A DNA stretch of 64,000 bases, taken from NCBI RefSeq assembly GCF_017874035.1, contig NZ_JAGGKV010000002.1:434001-498000 (forward strand), written 5' to 3'. Positions within the stretch are counted from its first letter, which is position 1; each line of letters opens with the position of its first letter. Position numbers and translations under genes: made by a program. Positions 37,652-45,589 of this stretch are shown here, in pieces. Below the pieces are notes generated by a model. It searched no databases and was not told where the DNA came from. It was given only the letters and a program-made list of their open reading frames with translations. This DNA is from Paenibacillus aceris (GTDB lineage Bacteria > Bacillota > Bacilli > Paenibacillales > NBRC-103111).

Positions 37652-37713
37652 TAACTGTAATACAATTAGTTACATTTAACTGTAATATTAATTATTATAG
37701 TTAGTTCTGTCAA
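37652..37713 (-). promoter_or_regulatory. Promoter overlapping two inverted repeats, MFS gene
   Basis: The minus-strand promoter is TTGACA (37713-37708), a 17-base spacer, then TAATAT (37690-37685). The inverted repeat TAACTGTAAT-N7-ATTATAGTTA (37677-37703, one mismatch) covers spacer and -10. A second related repeat (37652-37672, TAACT / AGTTA arms) lies 25 bp downstream. This is a typical repressor-operator arrangement. Confidence 0.75.
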
Positions 37714-37790
37714 GGGGTATCTTTCTTCTTTATTCAAGATATAAGATAATGAACGAATGGACATGTATAAATCGAACAGGAGTTATTTCA

Positions 37791-39890
37791 ATGACCACTT
37801 TACTTCAATGGCTTAAGCACTTACCTTCCCGTATCATGATTGTTGTTTTGCCTTTTTTTCTGATGGCCATGGTCGAATATTTGGAACGAGGCTCGTATGA
37901 CGAGCTTCACAAATGGGCGATGAACCATCCACTCTCTATGGTTCTTGCCTACTTTGTTGTCGGAACCTTGTATGTATTTTTGATCGCTATGACGGGAAAA
38001 AGCCGGTTGTCCTTCTGGGTGCTATGCGCCGCGCTATTACCACTCGGAGCGATTAGCGGCAGTAAATTAAAAGCCATTGGAGCGCCCTATTATCCATGGG
38101 ATCTTTATTTTAACAATCAAATTATGGCGTATAAGTCATTTTTGACAGGCTATTTAAACCTACGGATTCTCGGGTTTGTCGCTCTTTTTCTTGTAATGAT
38201 CGCCTTCTTGTTCCATCTGATACTTCGTCGCCAAGCAATCCGATTCACATGGATAGAACGTATTATTTATGCTGTCATCGCTATCGTGATGGCGACAAGC
38301 CTTTATATGGACAAGCCTATTCCCTTTATGAATCTTTACGGCATTTACACAGTGCCTTGGGATCAAACGATTACCTATGATGAAAATGGCTATCTTTACT
38401 CCTCCGTACAGATGCTAGGCTTTCTGAATGTAGCCAAGCCTGAAGGTTATAGCAAAAAAGCGATAACCTCAATTTTAGCGAAAATTCCTGATAAACCAGC
38501 GGCAAGTGATAAAAAACCAAATATTATCGTCATGCTAGGGGAATCGTTCTGGGATCCTACTCTGATGAAAAATATTACGTTCAGCCGTGATCCAATCCCC
38601 AACCTGCACCAGTTACAAAAGACTTACACGAGCGGCTGGATGATGTCTCCACAATTCGGCGGCAGTACAGCAAATGTAGAATTCGAAGTCCTATCGGGTA
38701 ATTCAATGCGATTCTTTGGCAAATCCCCCGATAAAATACTGCCTTATATCGAATACATGAACCATGGCGTCGACTCATTGGCCAGCATCATGACCAGACA
38801 GGGTTACACGGCGACCTCGATTAACCCTTTCTTCAGCTATTTTTTCGACAGCCGAAAGGTGTATATGGATTTTGGGTTCTCGCGTTTTATTTCCAGCGAA
38901 TATTTCCCGAATGATTTTGAAGGTCCGAATTATGCTGATCGTGCCGTAGTAAAGAAGATTATTGAGGAAACCGAAAAAAGCCCGGGACCCGACTTTATTT
39001 TCGCAAACACGATGGAAAATCATCATCCCTTTAAACCCGGAAAGTTCAGCAAAAACACGATTGAAGTGACGGGAGACATTACTTCTGAATCCAAAGGCAT
39101 TTTAGAGACGTATGCTCAAGGGATATCGGGAACTGATAAAGCTCTTCAATCTTTGGTGGACTATTACTCCAAAAAGTCAGAGCCAACGATTTTATTGTTT
39201 TTCGGCGATCATTTCCCGTTTTTTGAGGATGATTACAAAGTATATCGCGACGCAAAGTATGTCCTTCCTAATGATCCTGATTTATATACAAAAACGCATT
39301 ATACGCCTTTCTTGATATGGAACAATTTCCTGCCTGCTGACCAAGAACAGTTGAACCTCAAAATGAGTCCTTCATTCCTAGGTCCTAAGCTCCTGCATAT
39401 GGCAGGCGTTAAAGGGAGTTACTACACGGATTATCTCTATGATCTTTCGCAAAAAATACCGGTCATTCCGCCGAATGACATGTGGGACAAGTACAATATC
39501 AAAGCGAGCGACCTTTCCGACTATATGAAGCTTCAATACGATAATTTATTCGGGGGCCGGTACGGTTACGAAGCCAAGGGCTTTAAGGATACGATCGTGC
39601 AGCCCGGCTATATGTTAGGCTATGGAAATCCGGTCATTCGTAAGGTGATTCGCAGTGAAAATAAAGTTCAGGTCGTAGGCACGCCATTTTATTCATCATG
39701 CAACGTCTACATTGACGGCAAATTGTTTAAGTCTAACTTTGACGGTGAAGAAACGCTATATGTTGATTTATCGGATAAAGAGAATCCAACTCTCGAAAGC
39801 AATAGACCTCATGAAGTTGAAGTTCGCGTCTATGACGACAAGAAGATGAAGATCGGTCAGTCGGCTCTCTACCCGCTTCCACAGTCATGA
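37791..39890 (+). CDS. LTA-synthase-like sulfatase-fold membrane enzyme, copy 1
   Basis: The ATG at 37791 (MTTLLQWLKHL) has CAGGAG eight bases upstream. The 699-residue protein has about five N-terminal membrane helices (to about residue 175), then an extracellular alkaline-phosphatase fold. The metal-site residue is E251 (LGESFWDPT), the catalytic threonine T293 (GGSTANVEFEVLSGNSM), and later FFGDHFPFF. The last 100 residues form a predicted beta-rich domain beyond the usual LtaS end. It is probably a glycerol- or glycolipid-phosphate transferase of teichoic-acid type. A paralogue lies at 45.6 kb. Confidence 0.88.
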   Translation: MTTLLQWLKHLPSRIMIVVLPFFLMAMVEYLERGSYDELHKWAMNHPLSMVLAYFVVGTLYVFLIAMTGKSRLSFWVLCAALLPLGAISGSKLKAIGAPYYPWDLYFNNQIMAYKSFLTGYLNLRILGFVALFLVMIAFLFHLILRRQAIRFTWIERIIYAVIAIVMATSLYMDKPIPFMNLYGIYTVPWDQTITYDENGYLYSSVQMLGFLNVAKPEGYSKKAITSILAKIPDKPAASDKKPNIIVMLGESFWDPTLMKNITFSRDPIPNLHQLQKTYTSGWMMSPQFGGSTANVEFEVLSGNSMRFFGKSPDKILPYIEYMNHGVDSLASIMTRQGYTATSINPFFSYFFDSRKVYMDFGFSRFISSEYFPNDFEGPNYADRAVVKKIIEETEKSPGPDFIFANTMENHHPFKPGKFSKNTIEVTGDITSESKGILETYAQGISGTDKALQSLVDYYSKKSEPTILLFFGDHFPFFEDDYKVYRDAKYVLPNDPDLYTKTHYTPFLIWNNFLPADQEQLNLKMSPSFLGPKLLHMAGVKGSYYTDYLYDLSQKIPVIPPNDMWDKYNIKASDLSDYMKLQYDNLFGGRYGYEAKGFKDTIVQPGYMLGYGNPVIRKVIRSENKVQVVGTPFYSSCNVYIDGKLFKSNFDGEETLYVDLSDKENPTLESNRPHEVEVRVYDDKKMKIGQSALYPLPQS

Positions 39891-39896
39891 CCTTAG

Positions 39897-39943
39897 CCCT
39901 CTTGGAATAGGATGAACCATATCCTGCAGCCAAGGGGGTTTTT
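39897..39943 (+). terminator. Terminator-like hairpin whose 3' arm is the SD of ymaF
   Basis: CCCTCTTGG pairs with CCAAGGGGG around an inner AGGAT / ATCCT stem, with TTTTT after it. AAGGGGG is also the only good SD of ymaF, nine bases before its ATG. The same double use is seen at 14631-14675. Confidence 0.75.
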
Positions 39944-39947
39944 GGGT

Positions 39948-40331
39948 ATGCGACATCAAGTTCCGCCTGCTCACGTCCACTTTTTCAAAGTGATGTCATC
40001 TACTGATTTAGACCATAATCACTTACTTCGTCTGTATACGTTTAATGTGAATGGCACTTCCTATGATGGCCACGTGCACCAGTATCAAGGCATCACAGGC
40101 ATTAAATATGGGCATTATCATGCTTATTTTGGGACCACAGGCCCCGCCATAGCACTTCAAAACGGCAACCATTTTCATTTTCTAGAAGGCATCGTCGAAC
40201 TAAATGCTTTTAACACGCCAAGAGGACATGCGCTTGAGATCTCTGCAAGAATGGAGGGGCTGATTGAAGAACTGCATCAGCACACGTATTCCGGGAATTC
40301 AACGCTAGGTTTTGGCTATGAACCTTGGTGA
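39948..40331 (+). CDS. ymaF: YmaF family histidine-rich protein
   Basis: The ATG at 39948 (MRHQVPPAHVHFF) follows AAGGGGG. The 127-residue protein is rich in paired histidines: DHNHLLRLYTF, GHVHQYQG, GHYHAYFG and GNHFHFLEG. This is the YmaF family pattern. The repeated H-x-H motifs suggest metal binding (inference). Its function is unknown. It is small and cytoplasmic (no signal peptide). Confidence 0.85.
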   Translation: MRHQVPPAHVHFFKVMSSTDLDHNHLLRLYTFNVNGTSYDGHVHQYQGITGIKYGHYHAYFGTTGPAIALQNGNHFHFLEGIVELNAFNTPRGHALEISARMEGLIEELHQHTYSGNSTLGFGYEPW

Positions 40332-40335
40332 AATA

Positions 40336-40386
40336 AAAAAAGAGCCAAGAGGCTTTTTCCGCCTTCCCTTGACTCTTTATGCTTTA
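40336..40386. terminator. Bidirectional terminator
   Basis: AAAGAGCCAAG pairs with CTTGACTCTTT (one mismatch), with flanking A- and T-runs, between ymaF and the convergent aldose epimerase gene. Confidence 0.85.
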
Positions 40387-41367
40387 TTTTTCTAATGGTT
40401 CAATGTGAATCGACCACTCAAACGTAAATGTCTCCCCACCCGGCAATCCTTGGGCACCGGAAAGCTCAGCTGCAAAGGGCTCGTTAAACACGTTCATAAT
40501 ACTCGTGTATGGTTCAAGAGATACGGCATCCGCCCATGGCGCCGTAAATAGAACATGGATGGGAAACTTGTCTCCCATATCGAACACGAGCCTCGTCCCG
40601 CGAGCCTCATACTGGAGCTCGCAAGTTTGCGGGCCCGGCTCCATGCTGAGCAGCTGCGACCCGCCAGGGTACTTCGGCAGCGCCGAAACCGCAACGCCCT
40701 GCCGAAGCGCCGCGGACAGCGGCGAAAGCTTAGGCTCGCCAGCGGCGAAGCCGTCAGCGCTCAGCGGCCATTCTGCTGCCGCTGGAATCAAAACGTTCAC
40801 GCGGCTGGCTTCGCCGTCCGTGTAAGCGAAGTACGGGTGAAAGCCAAGGGATAGCGGCATCGTTTGGCCGCTATGGTTGGCGATTTCACCGCGGAGAGAC
40901 AGCGTACCGTCCTTCAGCCGGTACGTGAAGCGCAAGCATGCGGCGTGTGGAAAATACGCCAGCATGTCCGGATGCTCCGCGATGTTAAACTCCGCGGAGA
41001 CATAAGCACCGCCGGCAGCATCCGCGCCGCTGGCGACGATCTTCCACGGCCGCTCGCGCAGCTCGCCGTGGGCATGGTCCGGCTCCCTATTCATAGGGAG
41101 CCGGTATTCGCGGCCTTCGAAGGTGAAGGCCGCTTGCTTGACGCGCCCCGGCGGGAACAGAATGGGCACGCCGTAGCGCGAAGACTTGACGCGAAGCTCA
41201 GCTACGCTGGCTGGCTTCGCGATGTAGGCATGGTTCCGCACATCGAAGCGGAACAAGTGCAGACCGACGGCCGGAATGATTTCGGCCGTCGCTTGGGCGT
41301 CGCGGTCGACGAGGCGAAGCGTCGACTCCCCGTCCCATTCGCTTTGGATGAGTTCATAACGTGACAA
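40384..41367 (-). CDS. Aldose 1-epimerase family protein
   Basis: The TTG at 41367 is chosen because AAGGAGG lies seven bases upstream. The 327-residue galactose-mutarotase fold contains HAHGELRERPWKI (histidine site), SLGFHPYFAYT and the C-terminal VSLEPYTSIMN. It interconverts sugar anomers, or acts as a GalM-like/YihR-type epimerase on an unknown sugar. The coding sequence has a strongly GC-rich core (72% in 40681-40740), unlike its neighbours. Confidence 0.85.
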   Translation of the reverse strand: MSRYELIQSEWDGESTLRLVDRDAQATAEIIPAVGLHLFRFDVRNHAYIAKPASVAELRVKSSRYGVPILFPPGRVKQAAFTFEGREYRLPMNREPDHAHGELRERPWKIVASGADAAGGAYVSAEFNIAEHPDMLAYFPHAACLRFTYRLKDGTLSLRGEIANHSGQTMPLSLGFHPYFAYTDGEASRVNVLIPAAAEWPLSADGFAAGEPKLSPLSAALRQGVAVSALPKYPGGSQLLSMEPGPQTCELQYEARGTRLVFDMGDKFPIHVLFTAPWADAVSLEPYTSIMNVFNEPFAAELSGAQGLPGGETFTFEWSIHIEPLEK

Positions 41368-41389
41368 TGTGAGTCCTCCTTTTGTTGAT

Positions 41390-42304
41390 TCAAGCAAAGC
41401 CTGGTTCTTGAGCCCTTTTTCTCGATTGTCGACCGTAATAGGCCATGATTAGAAGCGTTCCTCCCACAAGAATGACGGTGGTTACCAAGCTGCCCTCAGC
41501 CCCGAACGATCCTCCGGAAAGGAGCGCAGTTCCTTGTGGGTTAGCCTTGAAAATCGAAGGCATGGGAGTTCCTGAAACTTGAAAGCCAAAGACGCAGCCC
41601 TGAAAGAAATTCCAGGACAAATGCATGCCGATCGGCATCCACAACCCTCTTGAAAGTTCGCGGGACACGCCGAACAATAATCCGGCCAAGAGTAAATTCA
41701 AGAGCGGCATAGGCGAGCTCCACATCCCCGGATTGAACGTATGCAGGAACGCGAAGACAAAGGTTGATACGCATACGGCGGCAACGCCGCCAAAACGCGC
41801 TTTCACAAGTCCTTGCAGGTAGCCCCGTGCGAATAATTCTTCGTTCACGGCTACCCCGATGAATAGCAAGAACCCGCTTAATAATTCAACAACCGTGGCA
41901 TCTGTCCAAGAATTTGTTTGAATCGTAATGCCTCCTAGCAGCCATATGCCCAAACAGGAGACTGTTATCAGAAGCGCCCCTGCAGCGAAGCCTTCGCCAA
42001 ATCGTTGTCCAAACCGGCGAAAATGCAATCCCAGTGCCCATCCTTTGCGTCGTTCGAAGATACTGTATGCCAGCATCACGCCGCTTATAAAACCGATGAT
42101 TTGTGCCCACAAAGCTGCCTTGATAAAAAATGGATCTGCAGCTACCGCTGCCATGCTGATCTCCAGCCCTGGCTGCTTCAATATGGCGATAACGGCTGCA
42201 GCAATCGATAAAATAACCGTAATGACAACAATGAAAACAAGGGACAACAGTACTTTTCCCAAAATGGTTAAAATGGATAAGGATTTTCGCTTCTTTACGT
42301 CAAT
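41390..42304 (-). CDS. CPBP intramembrane metalloprotease, probable ATT start
   Basis: Eight or so membrane helices carry the CPBP (Abi/CAAX) motifs NEELFARGYLQG, FAFLHTFNPG and GMHLSWNFFQG. The TTG at 42262 has no ribosome site. Extending upstream, an ATT at 42304 has GGGAG nine bases before it and gives a positively charged N-terminus with KKRKS before the first helix. I therefore prefer ATT, giving about 304 residues. These proteases process prenylated or membrane substrates or confer bacteriocin immunity. It is upstream of the epimerase with a 22-base gap. Confidence 0.8.
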   Translation of the reverse strand: MDVKKRKSLSILTILGKVLLSLVFIVVITVILSIAAAVIAILKQPGLEISMAAVAADPFFIKAALWAQIIGFISGVMLAYSIFERRKGWALGLHFRRFGQRFGEGFAAGALLITVSCLGIWLLGGITIQTNSWTDATVVELLSGFLLFIGVAVNEELFARGYLQGLVKARFGGVAAVCVSTFVFAFLHTFNPGMWSSPMPLLNLLLAGLLFGVSRELSRGLWMPIGMHLSWNFFQGCVFGFQVSGTPMPSIFKANPQGTALLSGGSFGAEGSLVTTVILVGGTLLIMAYYGRQSRKRAQEPGFA

Positions 42305-42444
42305 GAGGCTTCACTCCCTTCTCACCACTTAATTCGAGAAGAAGGTCCTATATCCTGCCAGTTCATCGTGGAAAGGAACTCTTGTGCAATTGTTGGCTCC
42401 ATGCCACAATAGAGGAAAAATGGGATTTATTCGACGGAGGACTT

Positions 42445-43803
42445 ATGCTTTTCGTTTTATTTGCCCTTTGGATTATTGCGCTAGGTCTTGTCATGGTTGA
42501 TCCCCGATCAAGCACGATGCGCTGGATGAGCGCAATTGCTTTCACGGGTGGCTTCGGCGCTCTTGCTGCTGTTCTATCGGAGACTTTCATCCCTTATATC
42601 CAGCAAACTGTGCCTAATCCTTCAATCAGCACTTTACTTTATCGCATCATGGGAATTTGCTCCTTAATCTCTTACTATGGCTTGCCTTATTCCTTCGCTA
42701 TGCTCGCTTTGAAATATAACGCAGCCTGGCAAAAGCCGGCGATCCGCACATGGCTGCCCATCGGGATGCTGCTCCCGCCTATTGCATGCCTCTTGTTTAC
42801 TCCCGGGTATACCGAGGAAATGCCGATTACATTTCCAATCGTCGCCTTATGGGCAGTACCTTATATTTTCAGTGGTGCCGTGCTGATTGTCATGAAAATG
42901 GATCGCCTTCCCGCCATGAGACGGACGCACTTGTTTACCTGTCTCGCGCTGCTGCCGCCTATTCTTTGTGTCGGTGTGCTGAATTACGTCATGCCAAGCT
43001 TCGGCTTTTACCGGATGTGGGTGTACCATGTGTGGATTCTCGCTTTTGTTGTCCCTTTTTTCGTGTTTACTTTTTTCAAATACGGCTTTCTTGGCATGCG
43101 GCTTCTCATTGAGCGCCGCAAGCTTGACTCCACGCTCCGGGCCATCACATCAGGAACCGCGATTTTAAACCATGCAATCAAAAATGATGTCGGCAAAATG
43201 CGGCTGTTCCTCGAAAAAATGAAGCAGCATGCCGAGGATACGAATCAAACAGAACTCATCCAGGACATAGAGGTCGTCATGGGAGCTTCTCAACATATCC
43301 GGGATATGATATCCCGCGTTCATGAGCAAACACAGGAGCTTCCCCTCCGGGTTTCTGCAGTGCATCTGGGAGATCTGCTAGAAGAAGTGCTCCTTCCGCT
43401 CCGCCCTTATCTAGCCAAAATCGCTGTTCATTCGAACATATCGGAGGAGTCAACACTCCAATTAGACCGTATTCAAATAGCCGAAACATTAACGAATGTG
43501 CTGATGAACGCAATCGAAGCGATGCCGCAAGGCGGTGAACTTATTATTCGTACTTTGCAGGCAAAGAAAAATATCGTCTTGGAAATAAAAGATAATGGAT
43601 TAGGTATGGAGAAGGAGGTTCTGAAGCAAGTTCTGGAACCGTTTTATACGACGAAGAGCGGCAGCCACAGCAATTTCGGCCTCGGCCTAGCCTATTGCTA
43701 CAGCGTAATGAAAAAACATGGAGGATCGTTGGAACTTAGCAGCTCGCCGGGGAAAGGCACCAGTGTGTTCCTCACATTTCCCGGCAGCCGATTACAAACT
43801 TAA
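42445..43803 (+). CDS. Membrane sensor histidine kinase
   Basis: The ATG at 42445 has GGAGG upstream. The 452-residue protein has seven membrane helices (to about residue 225). A dimerisation segment has the phospho-acceptor in NHAIKNDVGKM, and a HATPase domain has NVLMNAIEAMPQGG, DNGLGM and GLGLAYCYSVMKKHGG. The H-box is not HisKA_3, although its partner regulator is NarL-type, an unusual pairing. Its signal is unknown. It is nine bases from the regulator gene. Confidence 0.88.
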   Translation: MLFVLFALWIIALGLVMVDPRSSTMRWMSAIAFTGGFGALAAVLSETFIPYIQQTVPNPSISTLLYRIMGICSLISYYGLPYSFAMLALKYNAAWQKPAIRTWLPIGMLLPPIACLLFTPGYTEEMPITFPIVALWAVPYIFSGAVLIVMKMDRLPAMRRTHLFTCLALLPPILCVGVLNYVMPSFGFYRMWVYHVWILAFVVPFFVFTFFKYGFLGMRLLIERRKLDSTLRAITSGTAILNHAIKNDVGKMRLFLEKMKQHAEDTNQTELIQDIEVVMGASQHIRDMISRVHEQTQELPLRVSAVHLGDLLEEVLLPLRPYLAKIAVHSNISEESTLQLDRIQIAETLTNVLMNAIEAMPQGGELIIRTLQAKKNIVLEIKDNGLGMEKEVLKQVLEPFYTTKSGSHSNFGLGLAYCYSVMKKHGGSLELSSSPGKGTSVFLTFPGSRLQT

Positions 43804-43812
43804 GGGGGTTTT

Positions 43813-44490
43813 ATGTTGGAGCCAATTCGTATTTTAATAGTTGAAGATGACCTTGACTGGCTGCGCGGCCTAAAAGCATATTTAAACCGTCAGCCGGATC
43901 TATCAGTCATTCATACCGTTTCTACCTCGGAGGAAGCCAGAGAGCTCTTTATGGCGGCAGAACCAGGTGTTGACGTCGTATTGATGGATATTATGCTTCA
44001 AGATGAACCTGCTGGGATCGGGCTTGCCGAGCAGGCGCTTCTCTCGTGGGGAGTCAAAGTCATCATGCTGACTTCGATGGAAGAGAAAGATTTTATTTTC
44101 CGCTCGTTTCAAGCCGGGGCCATCGACTATCAGATCAAGTCCCGATTCGAAGAACTGCCGGACATTATACGGGCAGCACATGCCCGTAAGGCTTCCATCA
44201 ATGCCGGGGTAGCCGAACAAATGAGAGAAGAATTTCGCAGGCTTAAGAAGATAGAGCACCAGTTCAAGGTAAAGGAAGTCCGTGATTTGATCACGCCGAC
44301 AGAGCTGCAAGTACTGGAAATGATTGATCAAGGCCATACGCAAACGGAAATTGCAAACCGCTTTTTCATTTCGCTGCGGACGGTTAAAATCCATGTAGGC
44401 CACATTTTGAAAAAACTCGGGAGCTCCAGCAGCAAGGATGCTGCCCAAAAAATAAGAAATTTAGGGCTGTTTGATCGGGAAAAAGATTAG
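43813..44490 (+). CDS. NarL/LuxR-type response regulator
   Basis: The 225-residue protein has a receiver domain with acidic pocket EDD (11-13) and phospho-acceptor D59 (VVLMDIML). A C-terminal LuxR HTH contains LTPTELQVLEMIDQGHTQTEIANRF and FISLRTVKIHVGHILKKLG (ITPTELQVLEM in this copy). It works with the upstream kinase. Its 3' end overlaps the convergent yitT gene by four bases. Confidence 0.9.
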   Translation: MLEPIRILIVEDDLDWLRGLKAYLNRQPDLSVIHTVSTSEEARELFMAAEPGVDVVLMDIMLQDEPAGIGLAEQALLSWGVKVIMLTSMEEKDFIFRSFQAGAIDYQIKSRFEELPDIIRAAHARKASINAGVAEQMREEFRRLKKIEHQFKVKEVRDLITPTELQVLEMIDQGHTQTEIANRFFISLRTVKIHVGHILKKLGSSSSKDAAQKIRNLGLFDREKD

Positions 44491-45392
44491 TGGATGTCCT
44501 TCTTCTTGAATCTTCCGCCTTTGACATCGTGGATATTGCCGACTGCGAGGAATGCCGATGGGTCAAGTTCATCAACGATGGATTTCAGCTTCGCTTCCTC
44601 CAGTCGCGTGATCACACAGAATATCACCTTTTTGTTATCTCCGGAGAAACCGCCTTCCCCTTCCAAATACGTTACGCCGCGCCCCAGACGGTCCAAAATT
44701 GCTTCTCCGATCTGTCTGAACTGGTCACTAATAATCCAGACGGATTTGGACTCGTCAAACCCTTCAATCGTTACATCAATCATTTTATAGGCAATAAAAT
44801 AAGCAATTAAAGAGTACATCGCACGATCCCAGCTATATACAAAGCCCGCGCTGCCGAGAATAAAGACGTTCAAAAACATGACGATCTCGCCTACGGAAAA
44901 CGGAATCTTTTTGGAAACCAGAATCGCAACGATTTCTGTTCCGTCCAATGAGCCCCCGAATCGGATGACCATCCCTACGCCTATGCCGAGGATAATACCC
45001 CCAAACACCGCGGCTAATAAGGGATCATTGGTAAGCTCGTGAACCGGATGAAGCAAGGATGTACCCGCCGACATCACAAGAATAGCGAAAAATGTTGATA
45101 ACGCAAACGTTTTTCCGATCATTTTATAACCGATAAATAGGAAAGGCATATTTAATAAAGTTAAGAAAACACCTACTTGAATGTGGGTCAAATACGACAA
45201 AATGATGGAGATACCGGTAATTCCACCGTCAATAATTTTGTTGGGTACCAAGAAGATTTCGAGTCCGACTGCCATCAAGGCGGCTCCTATAAATAAGAAA
45301 ACGCCTCGCCTCAATAAGCTGCTCTTCGTCATTCTCCGGTGCTGCGCTCTAATCGACGCTCTTTTCTGTAATTGAATCTGTTCTTTAGCCAT
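44487..45392 (-). CDS. YitT family membrane protein (DUF161/DUF2179)
   Basis: The 301-residue protein has five or six membrane helices (GVFLFIGAALMAVGLEIFLVP, GGSLDGTEIVA) and a C-terminal DUF2179 domain (about residues 225-290, GRGVTYLEGEGGFSG, DPSAFLAVGNIHDVKG). The family is common in Bacillota; its function is unknown. GGAGGGG precedes the ATG at 45392. It is convergent and overlapping with the response regulator. Confidence 0.9.
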   Translation of the reverse strand: MAKEQIQLQKRASIRAQHRRMTKSSLLRRGVFLFIGAALMAVGLEIFLVPNKIIDGGITGISIILSYLTHIQVGVFLTLLNMPFLFIGYKMIGKTFALSTFFAILVMSAGTSLLHPVHELTNDPLLAAVFGGIILGIGVGMVIRFGGSLDGTEIVAILVSKKIPFSVGEIVMFLNVFILGSAGFVYSWDRAMYSLIAYFIAYKMIDVTIEGFDESKSVWIISDQFRQIGEAILDRLGRGVTYLEGEGGFSGDNKKVIFCVITRLEEAKLKSIVDELDPSAFLAVGNIHDVKGGRFKKKDIH

Positions 45393-45589
45393 TGTTCATC
45401 CCCTCCGTCTTCACATTTACCACTCATCTTTTTCTCGATAAAGGCAGCTTTTTCCTGCTTAAATCACGCATTTCTCATGCGTCAAAATGCCTTAAAATAA
45501 TTAGATAAACTACCATCGAATATTGTCGTTTCCCATGGTATAATGTCAGATGTCATTTACAATTCATCTACAATTCCATAGGAGAAAAT

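Noticed and set aside
40505..41364. Long plus-strand frames opposite the aldose epimerase
   Set aside because: Same GC effect; the epimerase frame has all family motifs.
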